A stretch of 64,000 nucleotides of DNA from Deltaproteobacteria bacterium (GCA_026995935.1 JALWNK010000062.1:1-64000), one strand, 5' to 3'. Counted from the stretch's first letter, positions 17,184 to 28,441 are shown. Program-made: numbers and translations. Notes: generated from the sequence alone by a model not told the origin.

Positions 17184-17731
17184 TTAGCACAGTATTAGCA
17201 AGAAGGTATGCAAAGGCCCTCTTTGCCGCTGGCAAGGAGGAAGACAAGCTGCAGGCCTTTAGTGAGACCCTTCAGGCTCTGAACGAGTTCCTCAAGGCCA
17301 ATCCTGAAATAGAAGCCGCCCTGGAGAGTCCGGTTATTGGCTTGGACGTGAAGCAGGAAGTGGTTGAGGAGCTGATAAAGGCTGCAGGAGTTGAGCAGAC
17401 CATGGCCAACTTTCTGAGGATCCTGGTGCAAAACAACAGGATACACTATCTTGGCCTTATTGCCGAGGCGTACCAGGAACTTATGGATGAGGAGATGGGT
17501 ATTGTCAGAGCCAAGGTGATTACCGCAGTGCCCATCAAGAAGGATCTTCAGAAACAGATGCAGAAGGCCTTCTCAGAGCTCACTGGCAAGGAAGTTGTTT
17601 TGGAGGCCTTTGAGGATCCAGAGATCATTGGCGGGGTAATAGCCAAGGTTGGCGACAAGGTCTGGGACGGAAGTATAAAAAGCCAGTTGGAAGGCTTTAA
17701 AGAATCTATAGGGAGGGGTGAAATAGGATAA
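17180..17731 (+). CDS. atpH: ATP synthase F1 subunit delta (TTG start)
   Basis: 183 residues. Delta (OSCP) caps the alpha-beta hexamer and holds the b stalk. The N-terminal helical domain ([18 protein letters not shown]) and the C-terminal segment ([18 protein letters not shown]) are typical. The start is TTG at 17180, inside the atpF stop; GTG or ATG options are absent nearby. Its stop overlaps the atpA start by one base. Confidence 0.94.
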   Translation: MISTVLARRYAKALFAAGKEEDKLQAFSETLQALNEFLKANPEIEAALESPVIGLDVKQEVVEELIKAAGVEQTMANFLRILVQNNRIHYLGLIAEAYQELMDEEMGIVRAKVITAVPIKKDLQKQMQKAFSELTGKEVVLEAFEDPEIIGGVIAKVGDKVWDGSIKSQLEGFKESIGRGEIG

Positions 17732-19254
17732 TGGCACAGATAAACGCATCCGAAATCAGCGATATCATAAAAAAGAAGATAGAGGAATTTGAAAAGAGTG
17801 TTGACCTGGCGGAAACCGGCACAGTCCTGTCTGTGGGTGACAATGTTGCACGCGTCTATGGTGTCCGCAACTGTATGACCATGGAGCTCCTGGAATTCCC
17901 TGGCGGTATCATGGGTATTGCCCTGAACTTGGAGCAGGACAATGTGGGTGTGGCAGTCATGGGTGACTGTTCCGAGATTAAAGAGGGCGATCAGGTCAAG
18001 CGTACCGGCAAGATTGCTCAGGTCCCTGTTGGTGAGTGTATGCTAGGCAGGGTTGTGGATTCTCTGGGTAATCCCATTGATGGCAAGGGCCCAATAAATG
18101 CCACGGAATTTCGCAGGATCGAGATGAAGGCCCCTGGCGTTATTGACAGAAAGCCCGTGCATGAACCGTGTTATACTGGCCTTAAGGCTATTGACGCCAT
18201 GACCCCAGTTGGCAGGGGTCAGAGGGAACTCATCATCGGAGACCGTCAGATTGGCAAGACGGCAATCGGCGTTGATGCCATCATAGCCCAAAAGGAAACC
18301 GACGTATACTGCATCTACAATGCTGTGGGCCAGAAACAGGCTACTGTCGCTCTGGTTGTTGAGGCCTTGAGAAAGGCTGGTGCCATGGAGTACACTACCG
18401 TGGTTGCAAGTAGTGCCAGTGAGCCGGCATCCCTCCAGTATCTCTCGTCATTTTCAGCCACGGCTATGGGCGAATACTTCAGGGATAATGGAAAACATGC
18501 CCTTATAATTTATGACGATCTCTCCAAGCAGGCGGTTGCTTACCGCGAACTTTCACTGCTTCTAAGACGTCCTCCAGGACGTGAGGCTTATCCTGGCGAC
18601 ATTTTCTACAATCACTCACGCCTTCTTGAGCGCTCTGCGAAGCTCAACGATGAACTGGGAGCCGGGAGCTTGACAGCCCTGCCCATTATTGAAACCCAGC
18701 AGGGCGACGTTTCGGCGTACATTCCAACTAATGTTATTTCCATTACTGATGGACAGGTTTACCTTGAGCCTTCCCTGTTCTTCGCTGGTATTCGTCCGGC
18801 AGTTAACGTGGGTCTGTCAGTCTCCAGGGTTGGAGGCGCAGCACAGGTCAAGGCAATGAAACAGGTGGCTGGTACCTTGAGGCTTGATCTGGCACAGTAC
18901 AGGGAGCTTGCAGCCTTTGCCCAGTTTGGTAGTGACTTGGATGAGGCCACACAGAAACAGCTCAGGCGTGGTGAGCGTCTTGTTGAGTTGCTTAAGCAGC
19001 CCCAGTACAATCCACTGCCAATGGAAAAACAGGTGGTAGCTCTTTTTGCTGGTACTCAGGGCCTGCTGGATGAACTGCCGGTTTCGTCTATACAGGAATT
19101 TGAGAAGGAGCTGTACGCCTTTGTAGAGCAGAAGTATCCGCAAATATATGAAGAGCTGCGTGAGCAGCAGGCGATATCAGATTCCCTTGAGGCGAAAATG
19201 AGAGAGGCTATAGCGGAGTGTATAAAGCAGTTTAAAACGGCACACAACCTGTAA
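17731..19254 (+). CDS. atpA: ATP synthase F1 subunit alpha
   Basis: 507 residues, normal. The non-catalytic nucleotide site has Walker [10 protein letters not shown] starting at G170; the usual form is GDRQTGKT, so the isoleucine is a mild departure. The alpha signature ([17 protein letters not shown]) and the beta-barrel N-terminus are present. It is in the middle of the atp operon. Confidence 0.97.
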   Translation: MAQINASEISDIIKKKIEEFEKSVDLAETGTVLSVGDNVARVYGVRNCMTMELLEFPGGIMGIALNLEQDNVGVAVMGDCSEIKEGDQVKRTGKIAQVPVGECMLGRVVDSLGNPIDGKGPINATEFRRIEMKAPGVIDRKPVHEPCYTGLKAIDAMTPVGRGQRELIIGDRQIGKTAIGVDAIIAQKETDVYCIYNAVGQKQATVALVVEALRKAGAMEYTTVVASSASEPASLQYLSSFSATAMGEYFRDNGKHALIIYDDLSKQAVAYRELSLLLRRPPGREAYPGDIFYNHSRLLERSAKLNDELGAGSLTALPIIETQQGDVSAYIPTNVISITDGQVYLEPSLFFAGIRPAVNVGLSVSRVGGAAQVKAMKQVAGTLRLDLAQYRELAAFAQFGSDLDEATQKQLRRGERLVELLKQPQYNPLPMEKQVVALFAGTQGLLDELPVSSIQEFEKELYAFVEQKYPQIYEELREQQAISDSLEAKMREAIAECIKQFKTAHNL

Positions 19255-19267
19255 GGGGTCTTGATAA

Positions 19268-20155
19268 ATGGCGTCCTTAAAAGACATACAACTAAAAATA
19301 ACAGGTATTAAAAAGACCGAGCAGATCACCAAGGCCATGAACATGGTGGCTGCGGCAAAGTTTCGCGGCTCACAAGAGCGAATGGAGGAGTTCAGGCCTT
19401 ACGCCGGAAAATTTTCTGGAGTAATGGGCCAGCTCGCGGTCACCGCTAATCCCAACGCCTTTCCTTTGATGGAGGAGCGAGAGGTAAAAAAGTCCATGAT
19501 CCTGGTGGTTACCTCAGACAGGGGTCTCTGTGGGGCCTTTAATGCCAATATTATTAATGCAGCTGAACAATTTCTCAGGGACAAGAGGTCTGAGGGTAAA
19601 GAGGTTGCAGTCGGGTGTATCGGTAAAAAGGGATATCAATATTTCAACCGGCAAGACGTTGAGATGGTGTTCGATATTACCGACTGTATGGCACGGATCG
19701 AAATGGTGGATGCCAGGACAGCCGGGAAGGAATGTATCAATCTGTTTCTTGACGGTAAGGTTGATGAGGTTCATCTACTCTACGGGCGCTTTGTCAACGT
19801 GGTTACACAAAAGCCTACGTTCAAGAAGCTTATTCCAATAAGTGCCACCGACCTGTCAGAAGGTGAGGTGGAAGAGGAAGAAAGTGGGCCCAAGGCTACA
19901 TATATATATGAGCCAGCTCCCGAGGAGATATTGAGTATACTTATGCCCATGTTTGTCAATGTACAGATAATGGCGGCTATGTTAGAGACCGCATGCAGTG
20001 AGCAGGCTGCCAGGATGACCGCCATGGACAATGCATCCAGGGCATGTGCTGATATGATTCAGGAGTTGACCCTGGCCTACAACAAGGCACGTCAGGCTTC
20101 CATTACAGCAGAACTAATGGATATCGTCGGCGGTGCAGAGGCATTAAAGGGCTAA
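19268..20155 (+). CDS. atpG: ATP synthase F1 subunit gamma
   Basis: 295 residues. Gamma is the rotating central shaft. Both terminal coiled-coil helices are clear: LKDIQLKITGIKKTEQITKA at the start and RMTAMDNASRACADMIQEL near the end (ITAELMDIVGGAEAL). The Rossmann-like middle contains VTSDRGLCGAFNANI. It is 13 bases after atpA. Confidence 0.96.
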   Translation: MASLKDIQLKITGIKKTEQITKAMNMVAAAKFRGSQERMEEFRPYAGKFSGVMGQLAVTANPNAFPLMEEREVKKSMILVVTSDRGLCGAFNANIINAAEQFLRDKRSEGKEVAVGCIGKKGYQYFNRQDVEMVFDITDCMARIEMVDARTAGKECINLFLDGKVDEVHLLYGRFVNVVTQKPTFKKLIPISATDLSEGEVEEEESGPKATYIYEPAPEEILSILMPMFVNVQIMAAMLETACSEQAARMTAMDNASRACADMIQELTLAYNKARQASITAELMDIVGGAEALKG

Positions 20156-20199
20156 AATAGGATAAAAAATAGTTTGGGTTAATACCCTGTGGGAGGTAG

Positions 20200-21609
<1,410 letters not shown>

Positions 21610-21625
21610 AAAATAAGGTGTAAAC

Positions 21626-22042
21626 ATGGCTAATAAACTGAACTTGGAAGTAGTGACGCCCACCAAACTAGTCGTAAGTGACCAGGTTGATCTGTGTACT
21701 GTTCCCGGCACAGAAGGCGCGTTTGGTGTCATGGCTAATCATGCGCCCATATTGTCCACACTTGCCATCGGTGAGATGCACTATGACAAGGATGGGAACA
21801 TGGTCAGGGTTGCGGTTAGCGGAGGGTTTGTTGAGGTTTCCTCAAATCGTATGACGGTGCTCGCCGAGGCGGCAGAGATATCTGAGGAAATCGATGTGGA
21901 TCGCGCCCTTAAGGCCAAGGAACGGGCGGAAAAAAGGCTGCAAGAGGCCCTAAGTGGCCGGGAAGATATAGACATGGCAAGGGCAAAGGCGGCACTAGCC
22001 AGAGCGCTTACCAGGTTAAAGGTTGCTGGCCACATGAGCTAA
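21626..22042 (+). CDS. atpC: ATP synthase F1 subunit epsilon
   Basis: 138 residues. Epsilon regulates rotation through its C-terminal helices. The N-terminal beta-barrel (LNLEVVTPTKLVVSDQVD; PGTEGAFGVMANHAP) and the helical hairpin (DRALKAKERAEKRLQEAL) are visible. It is the last gene of the operon, followed by a strong terminator. Confidence 0.95.
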   Translation: MANKLNLEVVTPTKLVVSDQVDLCTVPGTEGAFGVMANHAPILSTLAIGEMHYDKDGNMVRVAVSGGFVEVSSNRMTVLAEAAEISEEIDVDRALKAKERAEKRLQEALSGREDIDMARAKAALARALTRLKVAGHMS

Positions 22043-22066
22043 ATAACAAACTCATGGGGAGGGGAG

Positions 22067-22099
22067 AAAAGGCAAGCCTTAGTGCTTGCCTTTTCCTTT
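22067..22099 (+). terminator. Intrinsic terminator of the atp operon
   Basis: AAAAGGCAAGC (22067-22077) pairs perfectly with GCTTGCCTTTT (22084-22094) around CTTAGT, and T-rich sequence follows to 22100. It closes the seven-gene atp operon. Confidence 0.92.
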
Positions 22100-22121
22100 T
22101 TATAGGGCATTATAATGGCAT

Positions 22122-23090
22122 ATGAAAAACTCTAAACTAATCGGTTTAGTCTTGGCTGCTGGCAAGGGTACAAGGATGAAATCCTCCATGCCAAAGGTGC
22201 TCCACAGATTGATTGGACAGCCCTTGCTGGCCCATGTGATAGACATACTGCAAGACGCAGGTGTTAATGATATTTACGTAGTGGTTGGCCACGGGGCAGA
22301 CAGGGTAGTAGAGGCATTCAAGGATTATTCAGTACATTTTGTCAGACAGGACCGGCAACTGGGCACAGGCCATGCCGTTAAAATAGCAGAACCTGCGCTT
22401 TCCCACCTAGTAGGTGACATTTTAATCATATGTGGTGATACCCCTTTGGTTCTACCGGAGACTCTGGCACGTTTCGTTAAAAATCACAATGAATCCAGGA
22501 ATGGAGTGTCCATACTTTCCGCACGCCTTTCTGAGCCGGCGGGGTATGGGAGGATAATAAGGGACAGTAGCGGTATGTTTAAAAAAATCGTAGAGGAGAA
22601 AGATGCCTCTTTTGAGGAAAAGAGAGTCTCTGAAGTAAATACCGGTACATATCTGGTGGACAAGGACCTCCTTTTTGAGTTGGTTAAGAGGATTGATTGT
22701 GATAATGCCCAGGGGGAGTTCTATCTGACAGACATAGTTGAGCTTGCCACTATTTCAGGGCACAAGGTAGGTGCTTTTTGTCTGGCCTCACACGAGGAGG
22801 CGCTAGGAGTAAATTCCAGGAATCAGTTGGCAGAGGCAGAAAGGGTTCTACTTTCTAGATTAAGAGAAAAGTGGATGGCCCAGGGCGTTACCATTTCAAT
22901 GCCTGATACAGTTTATTTGGAAAAATCCGTGACCATTGGACAAGACACAAGTATTGGACCATTTTCAATGTTAAAAGGTGCCACAACAATTGGAGAAGGT
23001 GCAGAAATAGGAGCCCACTGCATCATTGAGGACGCAAAAATACCTTCCGGGAGCATTGTGGATCCATATTCATATATAAAAGGCACCTGA
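22122..23090 (+). CDS. GlmU-like N-acetylglucosamine-1-phosphate uridyltransferase, short form
   Basis: 322 residues against about 455 for bifunctional GlmU. The pyrophosphorylase domain (about 5-230) is complete: LVLAAGKGTRMKSSMPKVLH, RQLGTGHAV, GDTPLVLPETL, GYGRIIRD, EVNTGTYLVDKDLL, NAQGEFYLTDIV. Only three or four hexapeptide coils follow (IGQDTSIGPFSMLKGATTI ... GAHCIIED), and the acetyltransferase active-site region is missing. No frameshift is visible after 23090. It likely makes UDP-GlcNAc from GlcNAc-1-P alone, needing acetylation elsewhere. No good ribosome site precedes the ATG. Confidence 0.85.
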   Translation: MKNSKLIGLVLAAGKGTRMKSSMPKVLHRLIGQPLLAHVIDILQDAGVNDIYVVVGHGADRVVEAFKDYSVHFVRQDRQLGTGHAVKIAEPALSHLVGDILIICGDTPLVLPETLARFVKNHNESRNGVSILSARLSEPAGYGRIIRDSSGMFKKIVEEKDASFEEKRVSEVNTGTYLVDKDLLFELVKRIDCDNAQGEFYLTDIVELATISGHKVGAFCLASHEEALGVNSRNQLAEAERVLLSRLREKWMAQGVTISMPDTVYLEKSVTIGQDTSIGPFSMLKGATTIGEGAEIGAHCIIEDAKIPSGSIVDPYSYIKGT

Positions 23091-23130
23091 AAATTTAATA
23101 GTCATGCTATACCAAGGAAAGGAGTATTTT

Positions 23131-23430
23131 ATGAGCAGCTTGGAGATTGTTTCTGTCTTAGAGCAAAAAATAGAGGACCTTATAGCATACGTAAACGACT
23201 TGGAGGCAGAGAAAAGCAGGCTTATTAGTGAACTCGAGGAGAAGGAGTCAGCCATCAGGGAGCTGAATTCAAGAATAGAGGCCCTTGAAGGAGAAAGGGT
23301 AAATGTTGGTAACCGTATTGAGAACATTCTTGAAAAGATAGCCAGCGTAACAGGTGAAAGTGTAAATGAGAAACCGGCTGAATATGTTGAGACCCCAGGA
23401 AATGATGGCGGTTTTGAATTTACAGACTAG
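23131..23430 (+). CDS. zapB: ZapB-like cell division coiled-coil protein
   Basis: 99 residues, almost wholly coiled coil from 5 to 70 (LEQKIEDLIAYVNDLEAEKS; RELNSRIEALEGER) with an acidic tail. The ATG at 23131 follows AAAGGAG by 7 bases; a possible ATG at 23104 has no such site. Its place immediately before zapA supports a ZapB-like role linking ZapA and the Z ring to other division factors. Sequence alone would only say coiled coil. Confidence 0.8.
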   Translation: MSSLEIVSVLEQKIEDLIAYVNDLEAEKSRLISELEEKESAIRELNSRIEALEGERVNVGNRIENILEKIASVTGESVNEKPAEYVETPGNDGGFEFTD

Positions 23431-23448
23431 CAGGTTATCATTTATTAA

Positions 23449-23742
23449 GTGGCCCAAAAATTCAGATTAAAATTTCTTGGAAATATCTACGAGTTAAAGG
23501 GGGACGACCCTGAAATCGATTTACAGGAGGCAGCCTCTTACGTTGAGCAAAAGGCCTCTGAGTTAGAAGAGAAATACCCCTCCCTACCGCCTTCAAGGCT
23601 CGTGGTTCTTATAGCAATGGCACTAGCCAGGGATTATCTGGCAGCCAAGAAAAGGCTTGATAAATTAGAGCAAGGTCTTAACATCAAACTCAGGCAACTG
23701 GGTGAAAAAATTGACACTCGGTTGGTGAAAAAAAAAGATTGA
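23449..23742 (+). CDS. zapA: Cell division protein ZapA (GTG start)
   Basis: 97 residues. ZapA bundles FtsZ filaments. The pattern FLGNIYELKGDDPEIDLQEA, then SYVEQKASELEEKYP and a helix with VLIAMALARDYLAAKKRLD is the family's globular-then-helical layout. The start is GTG 23449, 18 bases after zapB. It immediately precedes the 6S RNA gene, a conserved linkage in proteobacteria. Confidence 0.93.
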   Translation: MAQKFRLKFLGNIYELKGDDPEIDLQEAASYVEQKASELEEKYPSLPPSRLVVLIAMALARDYLAAKKRLDKLEQGLNIKLRQLGEKIDTRLVKKKD

Positions 23743-23744
23743 TA

Positions 23745-23753
23745 TGTTATAAT
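23745..23753 (+). promoter_or_regulatory. Extended -10 promoter of 6S RNA
   Basis: TATAAT at 23748-23753 preceded by TG one base earlier (23745-23746) makes a perfect extended -10 element. The expected start near 23760 agrees with the predicted 6S RNA 5' end. TTGACA at 23711 is too far away to serve as the -35. Confidence 0.7.
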
Positions 23754-23762
23754 TTTTATTAA

Positions 23763-23942
23763 AGCGTTCCCTGCTGTGTGCGTGGCATGCTGATAGTTTG
23801 TTGAGCCAACACCCCGTACAAGGGAGTCGTTTCTCCGTGGAAGAGTGGAAAGGGAGAACAGCCCTATCCGTTGGAAGCGGATATGACACCCACCTGAGTT
23901 CGCTCAGGTTCAATAGACTCAGCTGCACGGCACGGCGGGGTT
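23763..23942 (+). ncRNA. ssrS: 6S RNA
   Basis: A ~180-base RNA that binds the sigma-70 holoenzyme and mimics an open promoter. The 5' segment CCCTGCTGTGTG pairs with the 3' segment (GGCACGGCGGGG) over about eleven bases including G-U pairs, giving the closing stem; the middle is a long irregular hairpin with a purine-rich bulge region. It follows zapA, the classic location of ssrS, and has an extended -10 promoter at its 5' end. Exact ends are uncertain by about 5 bases. The 5-FTHF cyclo-ligase gene that follows ssrS in enterics is at 44136 here. Confidence 0.87.
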
Positions 23943-23976
23943 TTTGGTTGCTATAACCCCGTCTGGGTCTTTATAT

Positions 23977-24155
23977 AAACGGATACTGGTGAGATCAAAC
24001 CTTGAATTTTAAACTCTGCGGCAGCAGATCTGTATATATGCATGAGCAGTTAGTTATTTATTGGTGTTTTGATAAAACAGCTTGCCTCGGTGCAAAGGGT
24101 TCACTGGCTCATGGCAAGTTAGAATCCTGCCTCAAATCTCAACAGATATCCGTTT
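23977..24155 (+). ncRNA. Unassigned structured RNA domain (or short inverted-repeat element) before rny
   Basis: The ends pair as an 18-bp helix: AAACGGATA-CTG-TGAGAT (23977-23995, with G at 23989) against ATCTCA-CAG-TATCCGTTT (24136-24155), interrupted by one mismatch and one bulged A. Inside are TCTGC-GGCA-GCAGA (24015-24028), TGTTTT-GAT-AAAACA (24065-24079), and CTTGCC...GGCAAG (24081-24118) enclosing CGGTG/CACTG. GGCA at 24113 could instead pair with TGCC at 24128, a mutually exclusive T-arm-like hairpin. It may be an independent sRNA, the leader of rny, or a miniature inverted-repeat element; no target duplication is evident. I do not recognise the family. Confidence 0.55.
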
Positions 24156-24208
24156 CTAGAAAATAATTGGATGGGGTGTGGCACTAGAATCCGGTATGGA
24201 GGCCACAC

Positions 24209-25771
24209 ATGATTAACCTGACCACAATATTTCTATTGGTGCTTTTCATGGCCATTGGTGGGGCCATTGGCTTTGGAGTCGCCAGGTTCCTTTTTTCAAA
24301 AAGACATCATCAGGATGTGGAAGAGGCCTCGCGACTGCGCAAGGAGGCAGAGGCAGAAGCAAGGCGTCTTCTTAAGGAGGCCGAGGTCCAGGCTAAGGAG
24401 GAGGCCCTTCAGTTAAAGAAAGAGGCGGAGCGTGAGGTTGCCGAACGTCAGGGTGAGCTTAGGAGTCGCGAGAAGAGGCTTCTTCAACGAGAGCAGCAGA
24501 TCGAAAAGAAAAAGGAACTTGTTGATTCGAAAGAAATTGAGCTCCTTGAAAAAGAAAAGAGGATTCAGGCCACCGAAAACAGATTGAGGAATAGAGAAAA
24601 GGAGATAGAATCTCTTATCACTGCCCAAAGGGAAAAACTTGAGCAAATTTCCGGCATGTCCAAAGAGGAGGCAAAGGAACAACTGCTCAAGAGCTTTGAA
24701 GCAGAGGTCAGACAGGACGCAGGAAAGCTTCTCAGAAAAATTGAAACCGAAACCAAGGATCTGGCTGATAAAAAGGCCAGGGAGATAATCGCTCTGGCCA
24801 TTGCCCGATATGCAGGCGAATATGTTGCTGAACGTACCGTTTCCGTGGTGGCTCTTCCAAATGAAGAGATGAAGGGAAGGATAATTGGCCGTGAAGGACG
24901 AAACATAAAGGCCATAGAGGCCGCCACAGGAATCGATATCATAATTGATGACACGCCTGAGGCCGTGCTGCTCTCTGGATTTAATCCGGTGAGAAGAGAG
25001 GTGGCGCGGGTCGCCCTTGAAAGGCTTGTCCTGGATGGCCGAATTCATCCGGCACGAATAGAAGAGGTTGTCCGCAAGGTCGAGAAGGAGATAGACGCTG
25101 CCATTAGAGAGGCAGGGGAGCAGGCCACCTTTGACGTCGGCGTCTATGGAATCCATCCAGAACTTGTAAAACTTCTTGGGAAGCTCAAGTTCCGGACCAG
25201 CTATGCACAAAATGTCCTTCAGCACTCGGTTGAGGTGGCGTTTTTGTGCGGGATCATGGCTGCAGAGCTTGGGGTGGATGTCAAGAAGGCAAAAAGGGCT
25301 GGTCTTCTCCATGACATAGGAAAGGCGGTTGATCACGAGGTGGAGGGCTCACATGCCATTATTGGGGCTGATCTTGCCAAGAAGTATGGTGAGCCAAGGG
25401 ACGTCATTCATGCCATCGCTGCCCATCACGAAGACGTAAAGCCAGAGTCGGTGCTTGCCGTGCTGGTACAGGCGGCAGACGCCCTGTCCGGCGCAAGGCC
25501 AGGGGCAAGGCGAGAGATGCTGGAAAGTTATGTCAAGCGTCTTGAAGACCTTGAGCGTATTGCCACATCCTTCAAGGGCGTTGAAAAGTCATTTGCCATC
25601 CAGGCCGGCCGCGAAATAAGAATAGTGGTGAACAGCGACTCCATAACGGATGCTGACGCTGCTATGCTTTGCAGGGATATAACCAAAAAAATCGAGAGCG
25701 AGCTCACCTACCCAGGACAGATAAAGGTGACGGTCATCAGGGAAACAAGGGCCGTAGATTACGCGAAATAG
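24209..25771 (+). CDS. rny: Ribonuclease Y
   Basis: 520 residues, normal. RNase Y is a membrane-anchored endonuclease that starts mRNA decay. An N-terminal TM helix ([20 protein letters not shown]) is followed by a long charged coiled coil (about 35-200), a KH domain ([20 protein letters not shown]) and an HD domain ([20 protein letters not shown]). GGAGG stands 6 bases before the ATG. It is preceded by two RNA structures and followed by tyrS 18 bases later. Confidence 0.97.
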   Translation: MINLTTIFLLVLFMAIGGAIGFGVARFLFSKRHHQDVEEASRLRKEAEAEARRLLKEAEVQAKEEALQLKKEAEREVAERQGELRSREKRLLQREQQIEKKKELVDSKEIELLEKEKRIQATENRLRNREKEIESLITAQREKLEQISGMSKEEAKEQLLKSFEAEVRQDAGKLLRKIETETKDLADKKAREIIALAIARYAGEYVAERTVSVVALPNEEMKGRIIGREGRNIKAIEAATGIDIIIDDTPEAVLLSGFNPVRREVARVALERLVLDGRIHPARIEEVVRKVEKEIDAAIREAGEQATFDVGVYGIHPELVKLLGKLKFRTSYAQNVLQHSVEVAFLCGIMAAELGVDVKKAKRAGLLHDIGKAVDHEVEGSHAIIGADLAKKYGEPRDVIHAIAAHHEDVKPESVLAVLVQAADALSGARPGARREMLESYVKRLEDLERIATSFKGVEKSFAIQAGREIRIVVNSDSITDADAAMLCRDITKKIESELTYPGQIKVTVIRETRAVDYAK

Positions 25772-25789
25772 CGCATTAAGGTGTGGAAT

Positions 25790-27001
25790 ATGGAAACGGA
25801 TATTGAAAAATCATTGGAGCTGATAAGAAGGGGTTCCGTTGAAATCATCTCGGAAGAGGAACTCAAAAAGAAGCTGGAAAAGGCCATAAAAGAAAAAAGA
25901 CCCCTCAGAGTGAAGGCTGGTTTTGACCCAACTGCTCCTGATCTTCATCTTGGTCATACGGTGCTTATCCAGAAGATGCGTCATTTTCAGGAACTTGGCC
26001 ATCAGGTCATATTTTTGATCGGTGACTTCACAGGCCTTATAGGTGATCCCACTGGAAAATCAGAGACCAGGCCGCCCCTGACCCCTGAGCAGGTGCAAGA
26101 AAATGCAGCCACCTACAAGGAACAAATCTTTAAGATACTTGACGAGGACAAGACAGAAATTGCCTTTAACAGCAAGTGGATGAACAAGATGGCCTCCATA
26201 GACATGATACGCCTTTGTGCAAAGTACACGGTGGCCAGAATGCTTGAACGGGAAGACTTCAAACAGAGATTCCAGCAGCAAAGGCCCATTGCCATCCACG
26301 AATTCATATACCCTCTCATACAGGGCTACGATTCAGTGGCCTTGGAGGCAGACGTAGAGCTTGGGGGAACTGATCAGACCTTTAACCTCCTTGTGGGCAG
26401 ACACATCCAAAAGGAATACGGCCAGGAACCACAGGTGGTAATCACCATGCCCCTTCTCGAAGGACTTGACGGAATAAACAAGATGAGCAAATCCCTTGGC
26501 AACTATGTCGGGATTACAGAGGAGCCGGATTCCATGTTTGGGAAGCTCATGTCCATATCCGATGAGCTGATGTTTCGCTACTACGAGCTCCTGAGTTCCA
26601 GGTCACTGGATGAGATAGAGCAGCTTAAACGTGGTGTAGAAAAGGGATCCGTGCACCCCAAGGATGCCAAGGCACAGCTGGCCTACGAGCTTGTGGCCAG
26701 ATATCACGGAGAAGAGGCGGCCAAAAAGGCCAGGGAGAGGTTTGAGGCCCAGTTTTCAAAGGGTCAGGTGCCGGAAGACGTTCCAGAACATCCCTTACCA
26801 ACGGACTCGGAACAGAAGATTTTTCTTCCCAGGCTCTTAAAAGAGGCAGGTCTTGTAAAAAGTACCTCTGAGGCGAGACGGCTTATAAAACAGGGTGCAG
26901 TAAGTCTCAATGGTACCAAGTTAAGGCAGGAAGAGATAGACAGACCCGGGTCTGGTGCCATTTTGAAAGTGGGTAAGAGACGTTACTTGAGGCTCGTTTG
27001 A
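25790..27001 (+). CDS. tyrS: Tyrosyl-tRNA synthetase
   Basis: 403 residues. Charges tRNA-Tyr. The HIGH-type motif is DLHLGHTVL, the KMSKS motif is [10 protein letters not shown], and the C-terminal S4 RNA-binding domain is visible ([20 protein letters not shown]). The tyrosine-site segment [16 protein letters not shown] marks the type-2 (TyrZ-like) form. I chose ATG 25790, which has AAGGTG in position; a GTG at 25781 would add three residues. Confidence 0.97.
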   Translation: METDIEKSLELIRRGSVEIISEEELKKKLEKAIKEKRPLRVKAGFDPTAPDLHLGHTVLIQKMRHFQELGHQVIFLIGDFTGLIGDPTGKSETRPPLTPEQVQENAATYKEQIFKILDEDKTEIAFNSKWMNKMASIDMIRLCAKYTVARMLEREDFKQRFQQQRPIAIHEFIYPLIQGYDSVALEADVELGGTDQTFNLLVGRHIQKEYGQEPQVVITMPLLEGLDGINKMSKSLGNYVGITEEPDSMFGKLMSISDELMFRYYELLSSRSLDEIEQLKRGVEKGSVHPKDAKAQLAYELVARYHGEEAAKKARERFEAQFSKGQVPEDVPEHPLPTDSEQKIFLPRLLKEAGLVKSTSEARRLIKQGAVSLNGTKLRQEEIDRPGSGAILKVGKRRYLRLV

Positions 27002-27072
27002 CGAATCTCCATTTCCGGCAAGGAAAGGGTCTCTATTCAGCTGCCATACTGTAAGGAGAGTTAAAACAAAAG

Positions 27073-27489
27073 ATGAATCAATGGCTGGGAAATGCTCTTG
27101 CCGCAATGTTGTGTTGGGGCCTGTGGGCATTTTTCCCAAAGCTGTCTCTTGCCAGGATATCACCAGCAAGCTCGGTCTTTTTTGAGGCATGTGGTGTCAT
27201 GCTTACCAGCATAGTAGTGGTCTTCCTTCTCGGCCCAGGATTGGATAGTGACCTAGAGGGCAGTTTCTATGCGATATTAACAGGTATTTTCGGGACGGTA
27301 GGCCTCTATTTCTTCTTTTGCGCAGTCAAGACAGGCCCCATCTCTGTTATCTCCGCCCTTACCGCCCTATATCCCGTGGTCACCGTGGTACTCGCCGTTA
27401 TTGTTCTCCATGAAAGACTGGAATTGAGACAGGTTCTGGGCGTGCTTCTTGCTTTTGCCGCTGCGGTACTTCTTTCCACTAAAAGTTGA
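27073..27489 (+). CDS. EamA-family transporter, single-domain (half-size)
   Basis: 138 residues with about five hydrophobic helices and one EamA domain (LAAMLCWGLWAFFPKLS; LTALYPVVTVVLAVIVLHER; LGVLLAFAAAVLLS). Full-length DMT exporters have two such domains and ten helices; half-size ones dimerise. The substrate cannot be read from sequence. GGAGAG lies about 10 bases before the ATG. It is a stand-alone gene after tyrS. Confidence 0.88.
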   Translation: MNQWLGNALAAMLCWGLWAFFPKLSLARISPASSVFFEACGVMLTSIVVVFLLGPGLDSDLEGSFYAILTGIFGTVGLYFFFCAVKTGPISVISALTALYPVVTVVLAVIVLHERLELRQVLGVLLAFAAAVLLSTKS

Positions 27490-27652
27490 ATGGGGGAAAT
27501 AATTGTCGTTGAACAGCCCCTAGGATCAACCCTCCAACAAAGTTGACAATACACCATTCCTGCAAGCAGAGACAAGGTGAAGGCGTGGGAATAAGAAAGC
27601 AGGTATTTCTCGCAACCGCTTCAAAGTTAGGCGGGTCTTTAGCAAGAATTAG

Positions 27653-27685
27653 AAAAAATGAAAGGCCCGGTTATTCGGGCCTTTC
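27653..27685 (-). terminator. Intrinsic terminator of the PEP-CTERM gene
   Basis: GAAAGGCCCG (27660-27669) and CGGGCCTTTC (27676-27685) form a ten-pair stem around GTTATT; on the - strand it is followed by TTTTTT from the A-run at 27653-27658. It lies 45 bases after the PEP-CTERM stop. Confidence 0.85.
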
Positions 27686-27730
27686 AACAGGACTCTATAC
27701 CTCTAAGGGAATTTTCAAAAAATCAAACTG

Positions 27731-28441
27731 TTAAGACTTCTTTACTTTCTTGCGGGCAAAGCCTGCAAGACCGATCAGCCCTGTACCAAAAAGGAGAATG
27801 GTTGCAGGTTCGGGAACAGGGGCAAGTTTGCCTGATACATTGACCTTGTAGTCATAGTCTGTAGGGACATTCGTTAAGTCATAAACAACATCCCAAGTGA
27901 TAAGTTGGGATTTATCTGTTGGTTGCACTGCATCCCGAAATTGTTCCATAAAATGAGAGTCATCCGTATGATAGAAAGTATGATTAATCAAAACTGCACT
28001 AATTCTATATTCCCTGAACCTCAATTTTTGAACTTTGATGTTTGTAGCTGAAGCAGTTAGAAACGGATCTCGATTCGGATTTGTACTATTTCCACCAATT
28101 CTAAAGCCTGCCGTTGCATTTGGATCAACATTTAAGGAATCATTTTGCCAATCGTAATTAAAACCGACGAAACTAAACCCCCAGATTAGCTGACCCAAAA
28201 TAGGATCATTTGGGGCTACGAGGCTACTATCTAATCCGTCTTTGTCGGTATAACTGGTGACTTTGACCGTATTCAAAGGATTCGGAGATGTAGGCTGGGA
28301 ATCCAAATCTATATACACACTACCCTGAAAGTCAAGGGATGGTAACGGCAGCGCCCAACCCTGCGTAACCAACCCTCCTAGAACCATGAACAGACATCCA
28401 ATGATGGACATCGCTACCTTGTTGTAAAGCGTTTTTTTCAT
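27731..28441 (-). CDS. PEP-CTERM sorting-domain exported protein
   Basis: 236 residues. Signal peptide at 1-30 (MSIIGCLFMVLGGLVTQGWA), a beta-rich middle of unknown family with many Asn/Asp (GSVYIDLDSQ; VNVSGKLAP), and a C-terminal PEP-CTERM tail: VPEPATILLFGTGLIGLAGF followed by basic ARKKVKK. Such tails are cut by exosortase (EpsH/XrtA) and the proteins are linked to exopolysaccharide. No exosortase is in this window. An upstream -24/-12 promoter suggests sigma-54 control. Lower GC of this gene than its neighbours hints at accessory content. Confidence 0.88.
   Translation of the reverse strand: MKKTLYNKVAMSIIGCLFMVLGGLVTQGWALPLPSLDFQGSVYIDLDSQPTSPNPLNTVKVTSYTDKDGLDSSLVAPNDPILGQLIWGFSFVGFNYDWQNDSLNVDPNATAGFRIGGNSTNPNRDPFLTASATNIKVQKLRFREYRISAVLINHTFYHTDDSHFMEQFRDAVQPTDKSQLITWDVVYDLTNVPTDYDYKVNVSGKLAPVPEPATILLFGTGLIGLAGFARKKVKKS

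Noticed and set aside
23711..23753. TTGACA as the -35 of the 6S RNA promoter
   Set aside because: It is 31 bases from TATAAT, too far; the extended -10 is sufficient.
24112..24135. tRNA-like T-arm (GGCA-AGTTAGAATCC-TGCC) with acceptor-like pairing TGAGAT/ATCTCA
   Set aside because: No CCA end, no D or anticodon arm in place, and the acceptor strands are 140 bases apart; kept only as an alternative hairpin of the unassigned RNA.
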